The notes: generated by a model not told the origin, from the sequence alone. 64,000 bases of DNA from Nonomuraea polychroma (GCF_004011505.1 NZ_SAUN01000001.1:8521501-8585500); one strand, 5' to 3'. Shown: positions 1 to 8,021, counted from the first letter of the stretch. Numbers and translations are program-made.

Positions 1-41
1 GCCGCAGGGCGGCAAACCGAAGGCCGTTCCGCGGCCGCGGT

Positions 42-605
42 CTAGCTGATGCTGTTGACCCAGATGCCGATGGGGACGGACAACGCAGCGGACACAAGTA
101 CACCCGCAAGGAAGAAGCCCACTTCGCGACGCCAGGCAGCGCGGATGGTGGCCTTCGTCTCATTGACCAGTATCTGGCGAATCTTCTTGGCTTCTTCCTT
201 ATTGAGTTCGAGAAGGCGCTGCTGGTGCTCCGCTTCGGCGAGGAGTTGGTCTCGGGCGGCCTGCTGAGCTTCAAGATCGCGTCTGAGTTCATCCATCAGG
301 GTGGCCGCTTCCGCGAAGGCGTTGTTGACGGCATCGACACGGCGTCGGAGCTGCTGGCGTGGGTCTTCCTTGGCTTGCCTCAGTCGTTTGAGGTAGTGAA
401 GGCCCTGGTGGATTGCCTGAGCGGGCGCGACGATGAACCCCAATAGCAGTGCGATGCCCATGCCAAAGGCGGCAGGTTCCAGAAACCGCTGTTCGTCGAT
501 GGCCATGAGTATGACGGCGATGAGGAAGAGGCAGACAGCAAAGATGCCGAGTCCTTCAAGGACGTAAGCAATCCAGGTGTAGCGGCGGGTGTTTTTCGAG
601 GGCAC
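42..605 (-). CDS. Membrane protein with central coiled coil, unknown function
   Basis: The product has 187 residues. Hydrophobic segments lie at about residues 11-33, 45-65 and 163-183. Between the second and third is a long charged stretch (about 70-150) rich in E, Q, K, R and L with heptad-like spacing, which looks like a coiled coil. It therefore resembles a membrane-anchored coiled-coil protein. I do not recognise the family. The assigned start is a GTG; GGAG lies very close upstream, so the true start could differ slightly. It faces away from the decayed region to its right and no operon partner is visible on the left within the window. Confidence 0.7.
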   Translation of the reverse strand: MPSKNTRRYTWIAYVLEGLGIFAVCLFLIAVILMAIDEQRFLEPAAFGMGIALLLGFIVAPAQAIHQGLHYLKRLRQAKEDPRQQLRRRVDAVNNAFAEAATLMDELRRDLEAQQAARDQLLAEAEHQQRLLELNKEEAKKIRQILVNETKATIRAAWRREVGFFLAGVLVSAALSVPIGIWVNSIS

Positions 606-708
606 CGCTCCATTGCATCGCGTAGTGGCGGCTGAAGAGAAGAGATGGCCGAATCTCCATGTCGCCTACTTCCCCGACTGGGTAAGGCCGTCAGCTGAAT
701 GACTGCGG

Positions 709-951
709 CTACCCCTCATTGGGCCAGTTCTCCTTGAGCGCCACAAAGGTCCCCCTGCCCTGAATCGTGACCACCCAGCCTTCCTTGCGTAGAAGCTCCA
801 TGGCACGCCGTACCGAGCCGCGGGCGACGCCGTGCTCCTGCTGCAGGGGCGCGGGCTGGTCGAGCGCGATGAGGTGACAGTGGGGCGAGCATCTCACCAG
901 GCGGCGCCGACAACACGGTGAAACCGAGGTGAGCAGGTAGCGGGCGTCCAT
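709..951 (-). pseudogene. GntR-family regulator remnant
   Basis: The last 45 residues match the second half of a GntR winged helix: an E-H-G-V-A-R-G-S-V-R-R recognition helix followed by a wing ending G-R-G-T-F-V-A. The first residues (MDARYLL) also resemble a GntR start. The stretch between them does not resemble the family, and a neighbouring frame carries GEM-LAP-LSP, as expected of the missing segment, so compensating frameshifts are likely. Only about 80 codons remain and there is no effector domain, although short GntR proteins of this size exist. I infer a decayed gene. Confidence 0.5.
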
Positions 952-976
952 GGCCTCACGCTAGGCGATCTCCGGC

Positions 977-995
977 GAAGAGCCTGCTGCTCTTC
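977..995. terminator. Short hairpin, possible terminator
   Basis: GAAGAGC and GCTCTTC form a perfect 7-bp stem around a 5-nt loop. It lies between the GntR remnant and the oxidoreductase remnant. There is no T-tract, as is common in high-GC actinomycetes. Function is inferred only from the structure. Confidence 0.3.
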
Positions 996-1049
996 GGGCT
1001 AGGTGAAACCGTTCGAACGGCCAGTGCCGCTCGGCCGTTCGCCCGGTCC

Positions 1050-1114
1050 CCTCAGGCGGTGGCCGACCTGGTCGCGGGTGTCTACACCCGCGGCAAGGTC
1101 GTGGTCACGTTCTG
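1050..1114 (+). pseudogene. C-terminal scrap of a zinc/quinone oxidoreductase
   Basis: The frame ending at the TGA at 1112-1114 reads QAVADLVAGVYTRGKVVVTF. This resembles the extreme C-terminus of medium-chain alcohol dehydrogenase/quinone reductase proteins, which commonly end in R-G-K-V-V. Nothing upstream continues the family, so only the 3' end survives. The piece is short, so the assignment is tentative. The next gene remnant starts 21 bases later with a good ribosome binding site (AGGGAG). Confidence 0.3.
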
Positions 1115-1135
1115 ACTTCACCAGGGAGAGGCACG

Positions 1136-1370
1136 ATGAGCGCAGGCAAGATCATCTTAACCGCGACCGCGCTGTTCACCGCGATCAGCCCGCTCGTGGC
1201 GGACTGGAACGAGACCCACATCCACAACCCCAACTGGCCGCCGCACGCCAAGTTCCACAACGGGCAGACCATGAGCATGGGACCGGCGCTGGGACTGTCC
1301 ACGCTGGCCGCGCTGTGGTTGCGGCGCACGGAGCTCTCCCATGACCGCCTGCTCGCCGCCACGACCGCAG
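1136..1370 (+). pseudogene. DUF6640-like small membrane protein, 3' truncated
   Basis: This begins with ATG preceded by AGGGAG. The first 65 residues have a hydrophobic segment followed by ADWNETHIHNPNWPPHAKFH, a histidine/tryptophan-rich pattern I associate with a small actinobacterial membrane-protein family (DUF6640-like). After about residue 65 the frame runs into unrelated sequence and the rest of the expected membrane protein is missing. It is followed directly by the 3' part of another membrane protein, so the two look joined by a deletion. Confidence 0.45.
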
Positions 1371-1389
1371 CCCTTCCAATTCGGCACGG

Positions 1390-1800
1390 ATCACCTGGCC
1401 TTCCACCTGACCGACAGCCTTGGCCCTGCGAACCATGCTCAACGGCATCGACGACTACTACACAGCATGGGGAGATACGCGCTGGCATCCGTTCAAGGCC
1501 ATATCCGGACCGGCGTTCCTCGGCTGGGTCGTACTGGCCATCGGCGCCTACCGCTCCGGCGCCCTGGGGCCGGGCCGCTCGATCGCGCTCGGCCTGATGT
1601 CGGCGCTCGCGCTCGGGCCGCTCAAAGGCACCCAAATCCCGCAGTCCTTCATCGCCGTGGGCGGCCTCTGCGTCGCCTTCATCCCCCTGGGCATCTCCCT
1701 GCTGCGCAGCGGCCCCCCGCCGACCAGACGCGCCATGGTCTGGGTCGTCGTCCTCATCGTCGTGCACATCCTCATGACGGCCTACGGCCCAGGGGGATGA
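1390..1800 (+). pseudogene. 3' part of a small membrane protein, paralogue of the gene at 20307
   Basis: Reading F-Q-F-G-T-D-H-L-A-F-H-L-T-D-S-L in one frame and continuing in the next (from about 1423) gives a membrane protein C-terminus. Its last 80 residues align well with the C-terminus of the intact protein at 20307-21017, sharing the patterns YRSG/WRSG, PLKGTQIP/VLKGASIP and a following GLC-A-PLG. One frameshift near 1423 and loss of the N-terminal half make this a pseudogene. The latter part (from about 1420) is still open and could in principle be translated from GTG or ATG codons. Confidence 0.5.
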
Positions 1801-1884
1801 CGCTCCGGACCAGTGGTACGTCGGCAAGCCCTTGAACCCACCTCAACGGCACCGGCATCTGCACATCTACCTGCGATTATAGGA

Positions 1885-2270
1885 CGCCACGCTCCGATGA
1901 CAATTCCCGCAGGTCACCGGGCCGGGGAGGGCCTCCCCAGTTCCCGCCGTCACTATCGATACGTTCCGCGCCCCATACGCCGGGGAGTCCTTCACGGCTG
2001 CGCTTCCAGGGTCTTTACCGCTTCCATGGCCTTCACCCCGATTTCGAAGGGCTCGGCTCTCCCTGTTCCCCCCGAAAGCAGGCTGAGTAACGACGCCGCA
2101 AGCTTCGCTTCATGCCACGGACCGCATCCTCGCTCCCCATAAGGGCCTTTGCCGCTGGGCTTCGACACCAGGCGTTTCCCCCCGATGCCGCCAGCCTGCT
2201 ACCGGGCCTCCTGGCAGCTACCCGGACCGGACTCACACCGGCAAGCGACGACGAGCTTGCGAACACGAAG
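1885..2270 (-). mobile_element. 5' portion of a group II intron (no reverse transcriptase)
   Basis: Read on the minus strand, this non-coding stretch shows the order of motifs found in the 5' ribozyme domains of bacterial group II introns: GGTAGCTGCCAGGAGGC, then CGGTAGC, then CCTGGTGTCGAAGCCCAGC, then GATGCGGTCCGTGGCATGAAG. These resemble, from memory, conserved domain I-III segments. A hairpin (AAGCTCGTCGTCGCTT type) sits at its 5' edge near 2250-2270. No intron-encoded reverse transcriptase and no domain V hairpin are present, so it is a truncated, presumably immobile copy. All six frames are broken or featureless. Confidence 0.5.
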
Positions 2271-2297
2271 AATAGGCGTTATTGCGGCCGGTGTCTG

Positions 2298-2313
2298 GCA
2301 GGCATCAGCCTGC
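2298..2313. terminator. Hairpin overlapping the stop codon of the binding-protein gene
   Basis: GCAGGC and GCCTGC form a 6-bp stem with the loop ATCA. The loop contains the reverse-complement TGA stop of the solute-binding protein gene. It could act as a weak terminator or mRNA 3' stabiliser. It separates that gene from the group II intron remnant. Confidence 0.3.
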
Positions 2314-3579
2314 GATGGAGGCGTTGGCCTCCGTGATGAACTTCCGTGCGGCGTCGTCAGGGGTCATCCGGCCGAACAACACCTCATCCGTATACCGCTT
2401 GAGGATGCCCTCCATGGCGCTGGCGAGCTTCGGCGGGGCGGCAGGCGGATCCGTGAGCTCGCCCTTGATCTCGCCGAGGAAGGCCAGCGTCTTCCTGTCA
2501 GTCTCCGAAAGTTTGTCCTGGACCGCCGCCAGTACCTTGGAGCTGGCCGGAAGGCCGCGGTCACTGAGGATGATCCGGCCCGCCTCCGGGTCGTTGATCA
2601 TGAAGTCGATGAACTTGGCGGCCTCGGCCGCGTGCTCGGACTTCGCCGAGGCGGTGTAGAACATCGCGGGCTGCAGGAACATGCCGCCGGCGGAGGCGCC
2701 CTGTACCTTCGGCATCCGCAGCAGCTCCATTACCTTGCCGCCCGACGCCTTGCTGATCGCGCCGAGCTCGTTGCTCCACCACATCCCCATCGCGCCGTTT
2801 CCGGTGGCGAACAGCGACCGGTCCGCGTTCTGGGCACCGAGCTCAACGCTCTTGGCGATGTCAGGAGAACCCTTGGTCTTGGCCAGCTTCCGGTGGATGG
2901 CCCACCATGCCTTGAGCGTATTGGGCGATACGCCGATCTTGTTGCCGTCATAGAAGCGCTCGCCCCGCTGAGCGGCGAAGATCTGCAGGAAGGCCGGATT
3001 GAAAGCCTGCTGCGTGCCGTAGACCTTGCCGCCGGCCCCCGCGGTGATCTTCGCCGCCAAGTCGATGTATTCTTCCCAGGTCCACCTGGTGTCGTCGGGT
3101 AGTTTCTGCCCCACGCTCTCGATCGCCTTCGGGTCCACGACCAGGGACCAGGCGTTGACCCCGGTGGGGATGGCGAACTGCTTGCCGTCGATCGCGCCGG
3201 TGGCCAGCACCTTGCCGTCGATGTCGGCAGTGTTGACCCTGCTGGAGAGGTCGGCGAGCGTGCCGCGCTCGGCGTACTCCCGCAGGCCGCGGATCTCGAT
3301 CGTGATGACGTCAGGCGCATCCTCGCCCGCGACCTTCGTAGCCAGCGTCTCGTAGTAGCTGCCGAAGCCGGAGAACTCTCCCACGACGTCGATGTTCGGG
3401 TTCTTCGCCTCGAACCTCTTGATCGCCTCTTCGGTCATCTTCTGCCGAGCGTCAGTGCCCCAGTAGGAGAAGCGCAGCTTGATCTTGCCGTCGGTGCCTT
3501 CGCCGCCGCAGGCCGCAGTGATCACCAGCACAGCAGTGGCCAGCAACGCTACCGTCCACATCTTCTTGCCAGAGCCCAC
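2305..3579 (-). CDS. ABC sugar transporter substrate-binding lipoprotein (orphan)
   Basis: A 424-residue extracellular solute-binding protein family 1 member. The GTG start at 3579 is chosen because AGGAGGT lies 6 bases upstream and is followed at once by a lipoprotein signal: positive residues GKK, a hydrophobic core and the lipobox ITAACG. The mature part begins with a beta strand RFSYWGTD and has the usual carbohydrate-binding two-lobe pattern (PDVITIE, FAIPTGVNAWSLVVD, FATGNGAMGMWWSNE). Normally such genes sit upstream of two permease genes. None is present here: the gene is flanked by the intron remnant and a gene-free stretch. It may serve a transporter encoded elsewhere or be a leftover of a lost operon. 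Confidence 0.85.
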   Translation of the reverse strand: MGSGKKMWTVALLATAVLVITAACGGEGTDGKIKLRFSYWGTDARQKMTEEAIKRFEAKNPNIDVVGEFSGFGSYYETLATKVAGEDAPDVITIEIRGLREYAERGTLADLSSRVNTADIDGKVLATGAIDGKQFAIPTGVNAWSLVVDPKAIESVGQKLPDDTRWTWEEYIDLAAKITAGAGGKVYGTQQAFNPAFLQIFAAQRGERFYDGNKIGVSPNTLKAWWAIHRKLAKTKGSPDIAKSVELGAQNADRSLFATGNGAMGMWWSNELGAISKASGGKVMELLRMPKVQGASAGGMFLQPAMFYTASAKSEHAAEAAKFIDFMINDPEAGRIILSDRGLPASSKVLAAVQDKLSETDRKTLAFLGEIKGELTDPPAAPPKLASAMEGILKRYTDEVLFGRMTPDDAARKFITEANASIAG

Positions 3580-4115
3580 GGCTCTACCTCCTGGGCGGTG
3601 GAGGACCTGCTTCGGTCCGGGGGTGGTCACACCATGGATCAGGTACTTCGTCCGGCCAGGAAGAGGTCGAAGATCAGCCCGAGCGCGCGTTGATCGGCAT
3701 GGCGAGCATCGGGGCCCACGACGACTCTCCACCGGAGTCAAAGAATCCTGCAAGGCTACCGGGGCAGTGAGGTTGTCGGAAATTATTCAGATAGAGGGAA
3801 AGGCTGATAAAGTCGATCCGTGCCCAAATGGGCGTTTAGTCCTTTCCGATCCCGCGTTCAGGTAACGCGCCATGCGGAGGCGGATTCACCGGTGAGGCGG
3901 CGGATCATGAGGTCGCTCATGCCTCGATTGCTGCACCGTTTGGCGGCAATTCCATCGTCTGGAATTGCGCGGATGAGCTGGACGAATACGCCATTTACGT
4001 GATCTGAGCCGAACGGCGAGACCACCTCCACATGCCGATCCGCGCGTTGACGAGGACAGCGTCGTACGGGGCTGCTCAACGTGAAGCCTCTGACCGGAGG
4101 TGATGGTGCGCCCTG
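3580..4115. other. Gene-poor stretch upstream of the binding-protein gene
   Basis: I see no convincing gene here. It holds the leader of the binding-protein gene, a locally A/T-rich patch near 3775-3815 that could contain its promoter, and sequence downstream of the broken selB. Short open frames exist on both strands but carry no recognisable motif. Confidence 0.5.
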
Positions 4116-4291
4116 CGGCATCGGGCCGCCAACTGCCGTCCCGACCCGAGCGTGGTTCAGGCGAAGCCGAGATCGATGGTCATGCCCCGGCGTCGCTCTT
4201 CGGCCCAGCGGTCGGGCTCCATCCCGGTGAACGCCCGGATCAGAGTCGACCTGCCGTGATCCACGTGACCTGCGGTCGGGATCACCCACAT
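4116..4291 (-). pseudogene. selB: selB remnant (selenocysteine elongation factor, N-terminus only)
   Basis: From ATG at 4291 the frame encodes the first 44 residues of SelB: a G1 motif AGHVDHGRSTL, then TGMEPDRWAEERRRGMTIDL, then GFA and a TGA stop (4157-4159). SelB proteins have W-T-T-L after G-F-A; here the codons after the stop still read T-T-L-G-S-G-R-Q-L-A, so a Trp codon appears to have become TGA. Homology then ends and the other 500-odd residues are absent. The G1 lysine (HGKST) is also changed to arginine. The start overlaps the rhodanese gene stop by 10 bases, indicating an old operon. I infer that SelB from this locus is non-functional. Confidence 0.75.
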
Positions 4292-4722
4292 GTGAGCTCG
4301 CTGTGGGCAGGCTCGCCTGGGCCTCGTGGGCGGGTGGGGATGGCGAGGCGGACGACCTGGAGCCCGGCTGTCGTCCATGCCTGGAAGCCACCGATCACAT
4401 CGGTGGCGTTCGCCAGCCCGACCTGCCTGAGGGACGATGCGGCGAGGCTGGAGGAGTAGCCCTCGTCACACAGGATGATCCACTGGATGTCCGCGGAGGT
4501 GGCCTCGGGGATCCGCGCGTCGCAGAGCGGATCGAGCCGCCACTCCAGATGGTTGCGTTCGATCACGATGGCGCCGGGCACTTCGCCACCGCGTCGACGC
4601 TGAAACTCCGGCCGCGTGTCCACGATGAAGGCATCGGCGCTGCCCGCCGCGGCCCAGGCCTCGACAGGCAACAGGCGACGTAGTCCGGCACGTGTCTGAG
4701 CCAGCAACTCGTCGATGCTCAC
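4282..4722 (-). CDS. Rhodanese-like domain protein of the sel locus
   Basis: A 146-residue single-domain rhodanese. Recognisable features in order are FIVDTRPEFQRRRGGEVPGA (the D-x-R and G-x-I-P-G-A type motifs), IQWIILCDEGYSSSLAASSL with the catalytic cysteine loop C-x-x-G-Y-S-S, and DVIGGFQAW near the end. GTG at 4722 is chosen because upstream residues would run through the tRNA-Sec gene. It lies 21 bases downstream of selC and its 3' end overlaps selB, so selC, rhodanese and selB form one block on the minus strand. A sulfur- or selenium-transfer role in selenium metabolism is suggested only by context. Confidence 0.8.
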   Translation of the reverse strand: MSIDELLAQTRAGLRRLLPVEAWAAAGSADAFIVDTRPEFQRRRGGEVPGAIVIERNHLEWRLDPLCDARIPEATSADIQWIILCDEGYSSSLAASSLRQVGLANATDVIGGFQAWTTAGLQVVRLAIPTRPRGPGEPAHSELTCG

Positions 4723-4743
4723 GGCGCTCCAGAAGGTGTGATC

Positions 4744-4839
4744 TGGCGGAGACGGACGGGAATCGAACCCGCCGCGCCGAGATACTCGGCGCCACCGGTT
4801 TTGAAGACCGGGAGAGCCACCAGGCACCTGGACGCCTCC
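4744..4839 (-). tRNA. selC: tRNA-Sec(UCA)
   Basis: On the minus strand the 96-nt sequence begins GGAGGCG and ends with CGTCTCC, the discriminator G and an encoded CCA. The anticodon loop is CTTCAAA with anticodon TCA (4802-4804) closed by CCGGT/ACCGG. A long variable arm GCGCCGAG-TAT-CTCGGCGC and a T arm with GGTTCGATTCC follow. The UCA anticodon with the long variable arm is diagnostic for selenocysteine tRNA. The acceptor stem looks intact. It sits directly upstream of the rhodanese gene and the broken selB. Confidence 0.93.
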
Positions 4840-5042
4840 GGCCGTGATCTTAATCCTCCCGAACGCGAAGGTGAAGGCTTTTCGCCCATCTCAAGATCGT
4901 CAGACTTTTGGCCATGAAGCGGGAGCGATCACGTGCCCGCCACGACCGCGGCCACCCGCAGGTCCACGAGGCAGTAAGGGGGAGGGCAGATTCGCGTCGC
5001 GACAAACCCCGGAGGGATGCGAACCGGCGAGCGGCCTCGAGC

Positions 5043-5317
5043 ACTCTGATGGGACGCGCGAGCTGGTCATCATCCGCAACCCCGATCCCGATTCGCGCCC
5101 GCCATACCTGATCCGGCTGCCTCTTGGCGACGGGCTGTTCCTGCGGGCGGGTGGCACTTGGCCGCGGGAGAAGGCCATTTATTGCTTCCCGGTCGGGCCT
5201 GAGGAGTGGCCGAATGAGCCGGAGGTGGTGGAACAGGTGCCGGTCCGCTCATGTGTACGGCGGGGCGCGGCGATCGCCCTGGTACTGGACCGATCCCGGG
5301 AGAACCGTTCGCAGCGG
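5043..5317 (+). pseudogene. Fragment of a conserved actinobacterial protein (truncated at 3' end)
   Basis: In one frame the sequence reads RELVIIRNPDPDSRPPYLIR, LPLGDGLFL, GTWPREKAIYCFPV, EEWPNEPEVVEQVP, SCVRRGAAIALVLDRSREN and RSQ. This matches my memory of a widespread uncharacterised actinobacterial protein whose family continues with about 30 more residues. Here homology ends abruptly near 5315, exactly where a truncated minus-strand gene begins. The start is also unclear: the family normally begins near residue E of RELV and no good start is placed there. A rearrangement joined two genes tail to tail. Confidence 0.5.
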
Positions 5318-5620
5318 AGGAGTGGTGGTCTGGACGGTCAGCGTGGCGCCCATCCGGATCTTGGCGTGGGCAACATCGAACAGGGTCCGGAACGTCACTA
5401 CGCAGTTGCAGCCGGTCCTCCTGCTGTAGAGCAGAAAGACCTGGCCGAGCTGGCGGCCCTGCCTGTCCCTGATCGTCCGGACGCCGTCCTTCACCACACG
5501 GAAACCGTCGCCGCAAACGCTCTGCGGCGTCTCGGTGGCCGCCTGCGCGGGCGCGGCGGCGGCGAGCACACCAGCGGCAAGGAGGGCTGCGGCGACGGTC
5601 GTCTTCGCGGACAGGAACAC
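5249..5620 (-). pseudogene. Secreted spore-associated-protein homologue, 3' truncated
   Basis: The GTG start at 5620 is preceded by AAGGGA and followed by a clear signal peptide (AAALLAAGVLAAAAPAQA). The mature part resembles the intact neighbour at 5785-6210: a first cysteine in VCGDGFRVV, then VFLLYSRRTGCNCVVTF, like the neighbour's LEVYYSSSTGKNCALTY. After TVQTTT (about 5320) similarity stops and the frame runs on through the antisense of another gene fragment. The family's C-terminal Y-Y-A-G-P-V and final cysteines are missing. It may still be translated and exported as a short product. Confidence 0.55.
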
Positions 5621-5784
5621 GTCGCGTTCCCTTCATAGATCGAACACCGGATCAGAGACCGTGTCCGATCAAGAAGTTCACTGGTTTCCGTTCAGACTCT
5701 CCACGACTCGCGTCGATCGTGCTGGTGTGGGACAGGGTGCCCTCCACATCCCCGTGGAGGCCACCCGGTCTGGTCACAAGAGGT

Positions 5785-6210
5785 TCAGCCGCAGTGCACG
5801 TTGTTGAGCTTGACGCTCGTCCACGCCGGTGAGATTCCTTCTACGTCAATACACTGGCCGGGCGCGGAGACGTACACCGGGCCGGCGTAGTACTTGTAGT
5901 TGTCGGCGTCGGCGTCTTTCCCGCTGCCATCGCCTCTGGATATCGTGACGCCCTTCCAGCTCGTGGTGTTGGCGTAGGGGCCGTCGCCGTAGGTCAGGGC
6001 GCAGTTCTTGCCGGTGCTGGAGCTGTAGTACACCTCCAGAATGCCCGTACGGTACCCGTACTTGTCGATGCCGATGCTGTAGACACCGACCCGGGAGTAG
6101 CTGCTGCCGCAGGGTCCAGCTGCGCCGGCCGGGGCGGCGCCCGCCACCAGCGTGGTAGAGGCAGCCAGGGCCGCGCCGGCCAGGAGGGTCGCCAGCTTTC
6201 GTGTGCGCAC
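5785..6210 (-). CDS. Secreted spore-associated-protein-like protein
   Basis: A 141-residue small exported protein. GTG at 6210 is chosen because GAAAGGA lies 7 bases upstream and the encoded start VRTRKLATLLAGAALAAS is a typical signal peptide ending in APAGAA. The mature protein has cysteines in PCGSSYSRV, GKNCALTY, PGQCIDVEG and the terminal NVHCG, suggesting two disulfides. The motif Y-Y-A-G-P-V-Y precedes the third cysteine. This resembles the spore-associated protein A family of Streptomyces. Function is unknown. A truncated paralogue lies immediately downstream. Confidence 0.75.
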   Translation of the reverse strand: MRTRKLATLLAGAALAASTTLVAGAAPAGAAGPCGSSYSRVGVYSIGIDKYGYRTGILEVYYSSSTGKNCALTYGDGPYANTTSWKGVTISRGDGSGKDADADNYKYYAGPVYVSAPGQCIDVEGISPAWTSVKLNNVHCG

Positions 6211-6414
6211 GAAAATCCTTTCGATCGCCATTGGTGTGATCATGACTACCACTGGCTCACGACCCCCACCCACGAGTCGTACTCGATGTGAGGATTCGCA
6301 CATAGTTCCGCCCCGCGCCGCCCCCGGCTCCGGACTCGTCGAAGGCATCGAGACCCGTATTGTCAACGAACGTGTTGGTCTTGCCAGCTTTCGCACCTGA
6401 AATTCTTGTGCAGT

Positions 6415-6570
6415 AGCGGCCGGGACTGGTTCGAGGAGGACCCGGTAGCCGAGGGTCTTCAGCTCGCGGATGTGGTGGCGTCTGCAGCGTTCGGTGCTGA
6501 GACGGCGCTGGGTAGAAATCGCGGCCGAGATCGACGAAGTCGGTGTCAGGTTGGATTGCGCGAATCACGC
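6415..6570 (-). pseudogene. Transposase C-terminal remnant
   Basis: The minus strand encodes IQPDTDFVDLGRDFYPAP in one frame and, after a frameshift, LSTERCRRHHIRELKTLGYR followed by VLLEP. This combination (F-x-D-L-G-x-D-[FY]-Y, then R-x-x-H-I-R-x-L-x-x-L-G-Y-x-V-x-L-x-P) is a common C-terminal signature of actinobacterial transposases. The remainder of the enzyme and the element ends are not present. I cannot assign the IS family. Confidence 0.4.
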
Positions 6571-6734
6571 TATACCTGCGATATAGCGTCCTCCCGGGTC
6601 AACAGCCCGCACGCCTGGGCCACATGGTCAAGCGCTTCACCCAGGTCATCGCCCCATATCAGTGGCATGCGGCAGACGTTCCTTGCTGTCCAACCGGCAG
6701 CACCAAACCTTGCCGCGACACCCCAAGGAGAACG

Positions 6735-6962
6735 ATGGGTCCCCGTGCCATATCCAAACCGCAGTGGCAGCAACTGCGATCGCCATGGCTGTCGCCACGC
6801 CGGCCGGCCGCCGTAACGCAATCAGGATCGTCGCAGCTATCCGGTACTGTCGAATTCCCGATAATTACGCACGTGCAGAGCGGTAAGTGCCTCGATGGGA
6901 GCATCTCCCAAGGTGTCCGCCTCAACACCTGCAACGGCAGCGACTACCAGCACTGGTCCTGA
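6735..6962 (+). pseudogene. Ricin-type lectin repeat protein fragment
   Basis: ATG at 6735 follows AAGGAGAACG. The last 30 codons read ITHVQSGKCLDGSISQGVRL then NTCNGSDYQHWS and a stop, a single ricin B-type beta-trefoil repeat with its C-x-D and Q-x-W elements. The first half in this frame does not look like a signal peptide, whereas another frame does (HIQTAVAATAIAMAVATPAG). A frameshift between about 6800 and 6850 is therefore likely. Intact relatives would be short secreted lectin-like proteins. Confidence 0.45.
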
Positions 6963-7106
6963 GCCTTCCGTCGACAGTTCCTTGGTGTCCCGGTCTTGAG
7001 TTTCGCCGTCTAATAGGAAGATGGCTGGCGGGCAAACCGAGGCGTCCGCTCGTGCTGACCGCGCGGTGTCCGGGAGAATTTCCGGCGGATGTCACTAGGG
7101 CCTGTT

Positions 7107-7465
7107 TTATAGGCAGGTCAGCCAGTCGTTGATGACTGGCGATCTGGACGGTGGCTTTGTAGCGAACGGCGAGCTTGTCGTATCTGGTCGCGACGGCGCG
7201 GTGGCGTTTGAGCCCGTTGATGGCGCACTCGACGGCGTGCCGCTCGCGGTAGTCGATCGTGCAGAACTTGGAGAGGGCGGCTGCCGCGGTCCTTGCGGTG
7301 GCGGATCTGGTCGCTCTTCTCGGGATCGTGCAGGTGATCCCGCGTGATCAAAGACAGCACCTTCTGCCGCCACTCACAGGCCATGTGCATCTTGATGGTC
7401 AGACCGCCACGCGACCGGCCCGGCCCGTGATCGTCTGGTTCCGTACGGGCCCCGCCAGGCGGCTA
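7107..7465 (-). pseudogene. IS5-type transposase remnant
   Basis: On the minus strand the pieces GRSRGGLTIKMHMACEWRQK (about 7430-7370) and TIDYRERHAVECAING, LKRHRAVATRYDKLAVRYKA (about 7260-7150) match the catalytic core and C-terminus of IS5-family transposases of actinomycetes (R-H-x-V-E-C-x-I-N-x-L-K, then Y-D-K-L-A-V-R-Y). The segment between them is partly deleted and frameshifts are present, including one near the end that splits I-N-D-W-L. The sequence GGGCCTGTTTTATAG at 7098-7112 may be one IS terminus. The element is dead. Confidence 0.6.
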
Positions 7466-7550
7466 CGGATGCCCCGGCCATGCCTGACGGGACGTGCCGC
7501 CTGTTTCAGGCAGCTTGACGGAAGATCGTGAGAGGTCAGGTGGCAATAGC

Positions 7551-8021
7551 ATGAGCGCCATGCATCCGCCCGCGCCGCACACCCCATGGAGCCGGCCGCC
7601 GCAACCCGTTCCCGCCGGGGGGCAGGCGCATCTCGTCCTCGAGGTGAAGCGGCATTGGCTCAGCTTCATGCTGGGTATGATCACGCCCAAGATCATCCTT
7701 AATGGCCACCAGATGCTGGGCCGATGGGGCCTGAACACGATCCCGCTTCCTCCCGGCCAGTACCACCTTCATGTCCACCTGCCCTATTTCCTCCCCGCAC
7801 GGATCGGTCCTGCGGAACTGACGGTCTGGCTCCAGCCCGGGATGGCACTCGAACTCGAATACCGCGCCCCCATGTGGGCTTACTCCCGAGGCGCTCTCGG
7901 CCCCGCCCCCCAGCCATGGAACGGAAAGGGCTGCGTGATCGTGCTACTGACGATCCTTTGCGGCTGGTTGGCGCTCCTGCTGATTTTGATCGTCGTTTTG
8001 GCGCTCTCGTTCGGCCAGTAG
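7551..8021 (+). CDS. Hypothetical protein with C-terminal membrane anchor
   Basis: A 156-residue protein beginning MSAMHPPAPHTPWSRPP, a proline-rich N-terminus. The middle (about 25-110) is predicted beta-rich: LVLEVKRHWLSFM, KIILNGHQM, IPLPPGQYHLHVHLPY, ELTVWLQPGMALELEYRAP. A strong hydrophobic helix (VIVLLTILCGWLALLLILIV) ends the protein. This is the layout of actinobacterial membrane-tethered proteins with a cytoplasmic beta-domain. I do not know a function. An upstream in-frame start at 7494 is possible but the ATG at 7551 fits the protein's low-complexity start better. Confidence 0.7.
   Translation: MSAMHPPAPHTPWSRPPQPVPAGGQAHLVLEVKRHWLSFMLGMITPKIILNGHQMLGRWGLNTIPLPPGQYHLHVHLPYFLPARIGPAELTVWLQPGMALELEYRAPMWAYSRGALGPAPQPWNGKGCVIVLLTILCGWLALLLILIVVLALSFGQ

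Noticed and set aside
4157..4159. TGA in the selB remnant as a selenocysteine codon
   Set aside because: Read-through would give only about 27 more codons before the next stop and homology is lost after about ten; SelB needs a further 500 residues. A nonsense mutation is simpler.
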